A stretch of 64,000 nt of DNA from Apteryx mantelli (taxonomy: Eukaryota; Chordata; Aves; Apterygiformes; Apterygidae), in the NCBI RefSeq assembly GCF_036417845.1, contig NC_089979.1, positions 118,081,415-118,145,414 of the forward strand, read 5' to 3'. Position 1 is the stretch's first letter. Every line of letters begins with the position of its first letter. Both the position numbers and the translations under genes were made by a program. Of this stretch, positions 14,001 to 26,000 are shown piece by piece. A model generated the notes under the pieces. The model worked only from the letters and a program-made list of their open reading frames with translations, was not told the origin of the DNA and searched no databases.

Positions 14001-17000
14001 CCTTCTTAATTCCAATGTCTTGTCCATGGCCCACAGTGCATTTGACTATGACACAGAAAATATGAATTCTGAAGATATTTACAGTTCTCTTCGTGGAGTC
14101 ACTGAAGCCATTCAGAATTTCAGTTTTCGTAGTCAAGAAGATATGAATGAGCCTGTGAAACGAGATTCCAAAAAAGATGATGGCGATTCGGTGAGTATCG
14201 AAACTCAGTGCATCTTGGTATCAGCAAACCAAGCCAAAACCTGCTTTATTACGTATAAAGCATCATTTTAACTAGGTTTATGTATTATGACTTCTGTAAT
14301 GGAACATCTCTCCTAAATCACTTCAGAACTTTAGAAGAATACATTTGTAGTCTTAAAACACACTTTGGAAATGTAGATACTAATTACAAGTAGTATTAGC
14401 TGTTGGTTTATTTAAAATGTTAGCAATTTTAAAATGGATTATCTTGCCAATCAGTTGGGCCTCTATTTTCATTTGAGAGGCATATATCTTGCTATATGTT
14501 TTTCTAAAGTCTTTTGGTTCATTCCATACAAAACCTAGAGTTTTTTCAGTGTTGCATGCACTATGTTAAACTTCTGTGTCTATGGAACTTTGGCTTTCAG
14601 ATATGTTGAGCTTGCCAAATACTTATATGCTTAAACATGGTTTTAATTAATTAGCATCAAACTTCTGAGATCAAATATAGACAGCTGTTCCTAGTTTGTG
14701 ATCTTTTGGGTTTTTTTGGATTATGTACTTTTTTTTTTTTTTTGGAAAGCTAAGTATTTTAACTGCTAGGGAACTGTTGCTAAGATTTCTTGTCTGAAGA
14801 GTGAACTTGAAAAAGTTAATTGGGGAATATTAGGAAACGTTTTGGAACTTGTAAGTTGTTGCTGTGTAGACAAAATAGAGATGCAGTGAATTGAAAAGCG
14901 CAGTATGTTCTTATATGCTTGTATGGTATTTCTTCTCCTGCAGATTTGCAGTGCATCTGGAATAGTGGACCTGCGAGCAGGAAGTGGTGTCAGTGATACA
15001 GGCCGAACGGCTCTCGATAACAAAACGTCTTTACTAAACACAATGCCTCCCCACTCCTCGCCACGTTCACGAGATTATAACCCATACAACTATTCAGATA
15101 GTATAAGTTCATTTAATAAATCTGCTTTGAAAGAAGCCATGTTTGATGATGATGCAGAGCAATTTCCTGATGGTAAGCTTCAGACTGCATCCTTTGCTAG
15201 AAAGAAAATGGTGAGATTTTTCCATGTTTTAGCTCAGTCTCTGAATTCATCATTAGCTGTGTATGTAAAAGCCTTTGAAAGAGGCAGCACAAGTGTTGCA
15301 AATAATGTATTATAAATTAGTTTATTTGTTAGTAATCCTGCTGAGTGATGATGTGAGATTGCTTGATCTTTGTAGATGTGAGGGGAAAAATGAGTTAATT
15401 ACTTAACTATATAGTATACTTCTGATAGCAGATTCTACAGCAGGATTGTCAATGTAAATTTACTTACCAGATTGTTTTATGATCAGGAGGGGAGAAAAAA
15501 AAAAAAAAAAAAGATTTACACCAAGGAAATAAAACTGGATCAAACCAGTTTTGGAATTAGGTGAAAGATTAAATATTTTGTTAATAATGTATTGGTATTT
15601 GAAACAGGACGTTGGTATTTTCTATTGAGTAAACATTCTTTAACAACAACAACAACAAAAAAACAGCCTTAACCAGGAAGGTGGTTCATTTAGCCTCTTG
15701 GCTAAAGAAAACTTAGGTTGTTGTTTTGTAGGCTTCTAAAGCTTCTCTTTAATATTTCCTAGTATATTTCTGGGTAATTTTTTATAGCTAAATATTGGAC
15801 AGAGGGGTTAAGTAATGATGCTTTGGAGAAGTAGCAGGTGTTTCTGATGATTTGGTGTACCATCCATGATTGATATTTCATATTCAGTTATAGATTAAAC
15901 TCAGTTTTTAATTAAACTAAGTTCTTATTAGCGATTGGCAAGTGGATTTCCCTCTTTCTGTTTTCCTCTGCTATTAAGCAATGATGTGTTATAGAAGCTT
16001 TTGAAAAACAAAGCTATTTTCTGTCATTGCGTTGTGTTCAGTTACCAATATTTAGTAATTCCTTTCAAAGTGAGATTAATGTTATCTTAATGTGAAAAAT
16101 TTGTATGTTTTTAGCTTTATTTTTGCAGAACACCCATTTCGTATCAGAAAAGTTGCTATCAATTGGTTTTAAGTTTACATTAGATTAAAACCAGATCCAA
16201 ATAAAAGTGCATTTCTCTTTGTAGTTCATTTCCTCTTCTGCTTAGTAAAGAAGTACATGACAAATTATGATCTTTTTAAAAGGACTTGGGGGGGGGGGAA
16301 CTTTATAAATAATGTCATGTAAATATCAATAATTAAATACCCTTGTCATATGTATACAGAGCCAGTATGTTGTCAAATTCTGGATTACAATGATGCTATT
16401 GTTACATGGGATAATTCTCTCTATACCTTCTGACAACATGCCATTTGTGGATACTGTATTAAACCAACTGATAAAACCTATTTAACAAATCAGACTTTCT
16501 GGGAAATGACTTTCATGCACATAGTCAAATGCACTTTTTTTTTCCCCAGCAAAATGTGTGTTGTCAGATAATTATCACTTACTCAACATTCAGTTCGTTG
16601 ATTTTATTTATTTGCCATCTGGAGCTGTTTCTGAGAGCCATTAATATAACAGCAGTTATGCATAGGGGAGATTAATTTTTCTTTTCTTATGTGTGAACAT
16701 TTTCATGAAGAAACACCAAAATATAATTTGATTAAAAAAAGTCTATAAGCTTTTGTTAAGATTTGGTTATGAATCACATTCTGATATTCTCATGTCTCAC
16801 TAGTGTGTAAAATCTGTAATTTCTCAATTTTTAGTCAGTTTATATTTACACTGCGTGTACATTATTGACTGCTAACTGCTATTGTCTGAAAATCTTGAAT
16901 TTTCTTTCTTCGTGCCAAAGTTAGCTTGGATTTTTAAATATTCAGAAAAGCTTCTGTGAACAACTCTTAACTGTGTATATCCTGTGGCCTTTGCTCTCTT

Positions 17001-20000
17001 AAAAGTTCCATTTCCAGTTTAGATTAAGATACAGTAATTACTGGCAGAGACAGAGAAGCTATTTTCTAGTTCCGTCTCAAGCTTATCAAACATCCTTACA
17101 TAAGAATATGTGTTAGTTTAACAGAAGAGTGGGTTTAATTGGTTTTATTTGTTTGTTTGTTAAATCCCACAGAATACTAAAGAATCTATGCTCTGCCAGG
17201 GTGTTCTGGTTTAGTAAAAGCTCAGAACTGGCTGGAGTGAAGTTTCCCAGTCCAGTAGTGGTCTGTGCTGACTGGAGTAGCAGTATAATGTATTATTTAG
17301 GTCTCCCCTTTAATGGGTTTTAACAAAATACTTTCATTCTTATGTTCACTCTTAGTTATACTGTGTATGTTCTGTAATTGTTGTATTAGTTTTAGAACTT
17401 TAGCTGGGATAATTTTGAAAAGCTTGGCATGAAAAAAGATATCCTTGGCAAAACACTTAGTGTATACACTTTCACATACACTAAGGAATTGCATACTTTT
17501 CCCATAAACCTGCTGGACCAGAGGCTCCTGAACGCTGTATAGTCTGTCATAGCTGAGCTTAGGGGCTGGTAGGAGTAATATATGCATTAAGGCTGAGAAG
17601 AGTGCTGCCTGGCTGCTTTGGAGTCACCAGCCTTCCTAGAGTGAGTGGCACCACTGGAAAAGGTAAAGCAAAGGTGGATTGCAGGGGAGCATTTTGTCAT
17701 TACTTTCACGTCTGCACTTTAAGAGTTTGGCCAGAAGTCCTGTTTGTACTGGACTCCCAGCTGTCTTCTCGTCTCTTACTGGCAGAAAGACATGGAAATA
17801 CAGCACTAGATGGGAACACAGTAGCTGGTTATTTAGTCCAGCCAGCAGCACTGAGGCATGAAAATGTGTTCTGCAGACATTTGTCTAATGGTTAAAAATC
17901 TCCAGTGGAGGAGATACCACAGTGTACCTGAAATGGCTATTTGAGTGTTTTGCCTCACTTAACAATGAAAAGGTTTTCATAGTAGCAGCCTAAATCTTCC
18001 AAGCACCACCACTTTTTTCCAGTGGAGATGCCCTTTATCTGAAGCATAAGGGAACTTGCCTTTTTAAGTCACTTTTCAGACTCCTTGAAAGCAGTCCACA
18101 GCCTCTGACTGAAAATGGATATTCCTCTCTCAGCAAACTCATTTCTTTCAGCTTTTTTCCATAGATTGTGTTTTCCAAATGTCTTCCTCTTTAACTGACA
18201 CTTTGTATCTGGGCTTAAGATTTCTGCTTGTGTGTCTTGCCTTACACTTGTCATTATTGACTTTCATCTTTTTTATTTCAGACCGTTCCTCTGACTTATC
18301 AAGATCCTTTTGAATTCTTGTCCTGTTCTCCAGAACTTTTGCAACTGCTCTTAAATTGATTTCATTTACAGATTCTATATATGCTCTCCATATTCTATCA
18401 TTAACAAAAGCATCAAACAGAACCAGGCCCAGGACAGTCCTGAGCAGGGACAGCACATGTATCCTCCTAGATTAATAGAAAACTATTTATAGTACGGTCA
18501 CTGTTTGGAAGTGATTCATCAGGCTTTGCACCCAATTTGTTGGCTTTTTTTCGGGCATGTTTCCTTAGTTTCTGTATTAAGAAGCCACATGTGACAGTGG
18601 CAAAACCTTTATTATAAAGTCAAGATATATCTTCATTTCTCCTTCTAACTCCTATATCATATATCTCGTCAAAGGATAATATTAGCACTGGAACAGGTTG
18701 CCCAGAGAGGTGGTGGAATCTCCATCCTTGGAGATATTCCAGAGCTGGCTGGATGCGGTCCTGGCCAACTTGCTCTAGGTGACCCCACTTGAGCAGGGGG
18801 GTTGGACTAGATGATCTCCAGAGGTGCCTTCCAACCTCAACCATTCTGTGATTCTGTGCCTGGTTTGAGAAGAGATGTTCCTTGTCAAATACTTGCTATA
18901 TATTTATCTTGTTCAAAGACAGGGGTTGCATCTGCTTCTTCTTGTTTATATTTTATTTTCTTTCTGAAAGAGAAACTTTGAGTACTTTGAATACAGTTTC
19001 TTTTACACCTCTCCTTTCTCATCTGGAGAGTGTTTAGAAATGAAACACTGGGTGCTACATGGGAATAGAAAACACAGGCCATGAAGGCACGCTAACTTGA
19101 TTGTCTCCATGTTTTTCAGGAATTGCAGCTATTTCCTCAGCTAACAGATCTTCTTTCCTCTGCTTATCCCTGGATAGACATGGCTGCTGCCTTCTCCTCT
19201 CCTTTCCCCCAATATATTCAAATTGCCACTTCCTTCATTCTGATATTTCTACAGTGAGAATAACTTTATTTAGGCAGATATGGCTTGCTTTGCTAATTGT
19301 CAATAATGCTCAATATGCTTTCTTCAAAATAGGGTTCACTATAGTTGTAGTCCTCACAGGTTGGTCGAACTAGTATAATAGTTGTGGTAATAAAAGTAAT
19401 GATCTTGCTTCTTTAAAATGGGTTGTCCATTCTGCTCATCTGCACTAATTAATAACTCACATAATGCAGCTGCAGAATGCAATTTCAGTCTGTCCTTTAG
19501 GCAAACATTAATGATCCATTTAGAGAATTTGGAAAGCATGCATTAATATAGAGGCAATAGATGTGCTTGCAGGAAAAAAAAATGTTTCTACTTTCAGGTG
19601 TTTGTGTTCTTGATTATTCATCCAAAACAGAATGCAAATAGAAACATTGGGTACAAAAACAGTGATTGTTTTTAAAGATAGTTGCTGTGTGGTAGGTATT
19701 TTCCAGAGGTAGTATTGAATTCTGAATTCAGAATTTTATTCTTCTGAATTCAGCTTTTATTAGTTTCTGCTTTGTCGTAGCATTTATAATTTACACTATT
19801 GAATATAGTAATAATGTTAAAGAGCTGTGGTTCCTCAGTATATGATCTCATAAATTTGTTATGGAAAATACTTTTCTTGTATATTAGTAAAAGAAAATAA
19901 TTTTAGGAAAAGATGCAGATATGGGAACATTTGAATTTTGCTATTACTGTTTGCCCTCTGAAAGAAAATTTTTGTCCAAACTTTCAAACTTCTTCTTTTG

Positions 20001-23000
20001 CATTTCTGTTAATTTATCCAAAAGTCTCAGTGCAAAGGTGGAAGCTATATGTTTTTCTTTCTTAAAGGCTGAAATGGTCTAGGCAATGGAATAAAGGCAA
20101 CAACTTGATATTTCATTCCCTGTAAGACCAGTTTTAAGTGTGAGAGCTTACAGATCGTCCTGTTTGCAGGCCAATGTTTACAAATATGATCTTGTTACTG
20201 CTGTCTTTTTCGTCATCATAGAATCCTCTCTGTAGCTGAAACTTAAAAAAACCCTCCAGAGCTGTCCTGTAATGACTGTTACTAGGATAACAGTTATTCT
20301 GTGGAAGGGCTTAACTGGCTTTTGTTTGCTTCTACTTCAGCTATTTTATACCAAATACTGCTCTTGTGACACTTATTCTTTTTTTGTTAAAAGTCTAGAT
20401 ACTGCTGTGGAAACATGGCTTACAAAATTCTAAGCAAGTTTTTCTCATTAAAGGAGAAAACACAAATCTCTCTTCCTGGATGGTAGGGTTATATACTTTA
20501 GGTATAGATCAGATTTAAAGGGATTCAGAGAATTTACCACCTTTGAGTACTGGAAGAGTAAAATTTAAATCAGTTTATCTAAGTTTGGTTTGTGGGTTTT
20601 TTTGCTGTGTCTCTGTAGGATTTTTTTGTGTGTGTGTGATTGTAAGCTTATTCAGGAATGTTGACTGCACTGAAAATATATTAGTCAAGTAGTAATTTTC
20701 TCAGACAAATTTGGGGAAAAATAAAAGCAGGTGGATTTTAAGGCTGGCCATCCTAGAAAGTATCTTTGAGTTATACAGGAGATGCTCATATTTATTTTCA
20801 CAAATTGAGAAATTTTTTTGTATATTCCTTTTTAACAGAGCCTCCCATGGACCATTCTGATCTGGTTGCAGAGTTACTGAAAGAATTATCAAACCATAAT
20901 GAGAGAGTTGAAGAAAGAAAAGCTGCCCTGTATGAGCTCATGAAATTAACTCAAGAAGAGTCTTTTGGTGTTTGGGATGAGCATTTCAAAACAATACTAC
21001 TTCTGCTGCTTGAAACACTTGGAGACAAAGAGGTAAATTCAGATTAATCCAGTTTAGAACATTAACAAAGCACAATTTTTATTTTCAGCGTCTTTGGAGT
21101 TTGTATGGGTAGGAGGGGCAGGATAGAGTTTGTAGGAGGGGCACAAGTCTCAGCTAGTCTTGAAAAACAAAAACTTTCTTATGGCAATTGACAAATGAAA
21201 ATAATGAAAATATGAAGCCTGAATGCCCCAGTGGTGAAAAGGGTATCAGCGATACTTACCTTCTCAAGTCTTACTCGTTGATTCCCATGTGATAGATTGC
21301 AAGAAATATTTTTCACTGGGCTTTCACAGAGCTTACCTGTTCATAGCCCTAGTAGACTTGAAATATCAAAACATCATGTATGGGGAAAGCATTTAAAAAA
21401 TGAGCGGTTTCTAAAATGCAGTAATGATCACTGGAAAGACCCTTCAAGTTCAATATAAATATATTCTATAAGGGCCATCATTTTTAAATTACTGAGGTTC
21501 AAAATGATACTAATACCTCTTTTTTGCTCTGAAAAATTTCTCAACATCTTTTGAAAAATAGTGATTTGTGATGTTGATGCTAAAGGTTTTATCAGCCCTT
21601 ACTTGGGTAAAATTGTATGCAATTCTGCAACTTTTGGGTAGCACAGATAACTCAATTAGTTTGGTGACATGTTTATGATATACTACCTGAATTATTTGCA
21701 GAAAGAAAGAGCAGGGTGAGCCACTGAGGTTTTTTTTTTTTTTCCCTAGCTGTATTTGTTACACTTGGTTCGTACAATATACAGATAGAGCATAGTCTAA
21801 TTAATATTTTTCTGTTATCAGACTTCTCCAATGGCCAAACAAATGATAAAATATGTCTATTTAGAGATACGTAACTTACTTATTTTAAATATTTAATCTT
21901 TAGCATGCAATCAGAGCTTTGGCATTGAAAGTTCTAAGGGAGATTCTAAGAAATCAGCCAGCAAGATTTAAAAATTATGCAGAGCTCACAATCATGAAGA
22001 CATTAGAAGCCCATAAGGATCCTCATAAGGAGGTTAGTAATTATTTATTCTGTTTAAAGTTATGACAAAATATTTCAGAATGAAACAGCTGTGTTATGTC
22101 CAGAAAATGTTTGAGAAATCGGTCAGATCTTACTAAGAAAGTAATTTGTTTAATAATCAAGTATTCGAGCATTATTAGTTAATAAAGGTTAATTAGAGTT
22201 AATAAAGTTAATAAGAGGAAAAAAAATGCAGTTTTATAAGCCCTGAGATGCTTTACATCACCCTAATAAAAATTGTCTTGGTTGCTGTCTGAAGAGCATA
22301 TAGAGCAGTACCCAGTTATGTCATTATAGCACATCAAGGAGCAACTGGAGGGAGTTTTTTTCCCTGTATGACATCTTAAGCCAGTTGTTTGTATCCTGGA
22401 GCTCTAAAACAAGTTTTGGGATTTCATTAAGGTGCATGGTTGAGAGAAGGGATGGAACATAGCAAAGAAATATCAGCCCTTTCCATTTTTAGCCAGCTCT
22501 GCACTGTTAGAGAGCATGGCTTTGAACGTTGTTAGGAGAGAGAATGCAGGAAGATATAAAAGAGAAGAGAGCTGGCTGTGGGCCAAGAATAGGGAGGGAA
22601 TTCAGAAGCAGAAGACATGAAGTAGTTGAATTATAACTGTAATCTTACTCAGAAATACTTATTTTGAGTGCGGTGCACACATGCATGACAAAGCATAATG
22701 CATTGGTACATATTAGAAACATGAATACAGTAACCACCCAGATATTAAGTGGTTCACATAAGTATCACTGATGTTATGTGAAAAAGCTAGGTTTAATATT
22801 AGACAAATACATCCTCTCCTCCCCCTGCACCCAGTTCAAGGATGTGTACTCTGTGTGGAGCTTACTGTGGAGTTGCAGGTTTTGAAGTTTGACTGCAGTT
22901 CTTCCTATACCAATAGCTTCTCTCACTCTTCTGATATTCATTCCCCCCCCATCCTCTAATTTTTTTCATACACTGTATTTATGACTGTTTTCTCCCCATC

Positions 23001-26000
23001 TCTGTTTCCCTGCTCCTTCTCTCATTTTCCTATGTATGAGTGAAAGAAAAGGGGACAGGGATGGAGAGAAACAGTTTAGGAAGCTCTTTCTCTTCAGCAC
23101 CCCCTGAGCACAATGGTAAGAGAATGAATGTCTTGGCTTACCCATTTCTTGCCCAGAAAGGATGGGGGTGAATACTGATTCTGAGCGAATCCAAAGCAGA
23201 ACTTCCTGATACATCATTGATCCAGGTGTTTGTCAGCTGGCAAATGCCACAGCTGCACAAACATGAAGATCAGAGATGAATTTTGACTATTGTACCCATG
23301 CTATATCCCGAGTTTCTGTACCTTTTGACTTCCTACCTAATTACTCTTGTTTTACTATATTCTGCAGGCTTTAAGAACTCTGTCTTGGTAGTTCCTTTCC
23401 AACATAAAGGCGGAGGAACAGCTAGACTTAACTTCTTGAAGCAGTGATTTAGGCATGTCATTGAACAGTTTTTGAAATGAACATGAAAACATGCCTTGTC
23501 GGTGATCAAAGACCTAATGAGCAATAATGAATGGTAACACAAGAAATTGTAGATTTAGAAAGGTGGTGAAATTTCAAGAAGTAGTTGAAGGTTGTTGCGG
23601 AATAGAGAGATTTCAGATCTGATGCAACAGTCATTGTCAGGCAGGTTTGGAGAGTGCTGCTATCTGTTTTGCTCAGGATGTATTATTAGTCATAGAATAT
23701 TGAAAAGAGCTTCGTTTCTAGAAAAGTGTTATGTCCAACAGTTGTACCTTGCATGCAGATTTTCAAAAAGTCTCTTGAATTCATGTATTTTTAAGTATTG
23801 TAGATCTGTTGAGATGATATGGAACCATAATTTTTTTTTCCCCCCAGAAACCATTACTGACAGAACACTGACTACAGCAATTATGTCTTGTAATTCATTT
23901 TTCCATGTCTTTACTTATTCTTTCAACAGGTGGTGAGATCTGCCGAAGAAGCTGCTTCCATGCTGGCCACTTCCATTAGCCCTGATCAGTGCATCAAAGT
24001 TCTTTGTCCAATTATCCAAACTGCAGATTACCCCATTAATCTGGCTGCAATCAAAATGCAGACAAAAGTCATAGAGAGAGTATCTAAAGAAACCCTTACT
24101 CAGCTTTTGCCCGAGATTGTGCCAGGTTTAATACAGGTAAAAAATGGAACACAACATATGTCAGAATTACGGAGATTATTTTCAAATAATATCACTTGGC
24201 TCTCATAAAGGATTTCTTCGTCTGATTAGGTGATTGCTGCTTTGGTCCAAAATAATTCAGATATTGGGAACAGTATCTTTGTCAAGTAGCTAAATAGTAA
24301 CTGTGGTAAGAAATCAAAGGAGATCTAGGTAAAAATATAAAGTACTGGCTGTAGTTAAGCTTGGTAAATACTTCTAGTTATAAGATAGTTTTCTGTTGTT
24401 TGTAACTTTTCCAAGTTCTAATCGTTTAGTCTGAAATTGTCAATGCTGTATGTGTGTCTAATTCAAGGGTTTTTTTGTTTGGTGTTTTGGGGAGGCAAGA
24501 GGAAAGGCCGGGGGGATTTTAATTAAAAAAATCAGAAGTTTCTTTCCCTATATCCAGCTTATCAAGAGCTGAGATATGTCAATCTGCATGTGATTGACAG
24601 GGACTTTTCAGGGTTTGACAGCTGAATTCTGCAGATGTTCTGTCTTTAATGGTTGCAGTCTCATCGCACATCTGTAAGAAGGCCAAGGTGGAGCAGGGGC
24701 CTTGGGGGGCAGGCTTTTGAGGAGGGGGTGTAAGGGAGAGGGCCGAGGTGAACTACTAGGAATGTAGCAATAGAAACAAAAGTCTTAAGGTGGGAGTTAG
24801 GAAAAGAATTTTTGCCTCTTAAGCGAATACTTCCTTCAGAATATGGAAGCTCTAAATTTGTGGTCTTCTGCTTTAAATAAATATCGTTATAATCTAGAAC
24901 TGTTTCTCTTATGTTCTCCCCTACTGTGTGTCAACATAGAGCATGATAGCAGCTCTGCTTTCACAGTGTAACTTATGAACAGGAACATATTGGCTTTATT
25001 TTCAGTCTGGAAAGTGACTGTCAACGGTGATTCAGAAGCAGAATTCATTTTAAGTGCATGCCCTGTATTTGCTTGGTTTTTTGCTGTTGGAATGCTTCAT
25101 TGGGCTACCTTAGCATTCATTTACTGTAGATTTTAATGTATTTATCATAAGGATAAGTAAATAGCTTTGAGGCTTTTAATGATTAACTAATAAGCTATTA
25201 ATTTTATTGCTTTCTAGGGTTATGATAATTCAGAGAGCAGTGTTCGTAAGGCATGTGTTTTCTGCCTTGTAGCCATTCATGCAGTAATTGGTGATGAACT
25301 AAAACCACATCTCAGTCAACTCACTGGCAGTAAAGTAAGTAAAAGATACCATATAAAAAAAATCTTGGTCCATAATTGCATGTATGCATTTGCATTTTGA
25401 TTGCAAATCTCATAAATTTTATATTTGAATAAAAATATCAAGGCTGCTGAAACCCTCAGACAGAGGATCAATGTAATGTTAGCGTAAATGATTCAAAACT
25501 GAAAATCCATACATCTTTAGATACTTATACAAGTGCATGAACTTTAGCATTAAAAGAAATACTAAATTATATCATATTTCTTGCTGCCTTATAGTAGATG
25601 TAGTTGCATACTATCAGAGGCCAAAAACTTTAAATATATATATATATTTTGATATTTTAAACATGCTTGAGTTCACTGTCATACTTTTAATATGAAATAG
25701 TGATCTCTCATTGTGTTTTTCATGCAATTGTAGGTTGGAAAGCAATAAATATAATATGCAGATGTTATATGCAACAGCTTCATCTGTTCTCCCTGCCTGT
25801 TCTTTTGCTTTTATCAGTCCTTTCGTTACCTCTTTTTCAAAAAAAAAACTAATTCAGGAGATTTATAGTTTTTTCGACATCTCTTGCATACTGTCTTCCC
25901 CCCCGCCACCCCCCCCAATGCAAACAGCTGTATTTTAATTGCGAATCCGTTTGTCCTTGGGAATAGAACAGGACAATTAATTTTGTATATCTTATTCTAA

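Larger units (their letters stand above)
15173..20838 (+). other. CLASP2: CLASP2 intron, 5.7 kb, with CR1 debris
   Basis: This is the largest CLASP2 intron in the window, with a GTAAGC donor and a TTTAACAG acceptor. It contains an A-run at 15495-15512, a G-run at 16288-16298, two CR1 fragments in opposite orientation (listed separately) and a small cluster of GAATTC palindromes at about 19717-19753. Confidence 0.8.
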
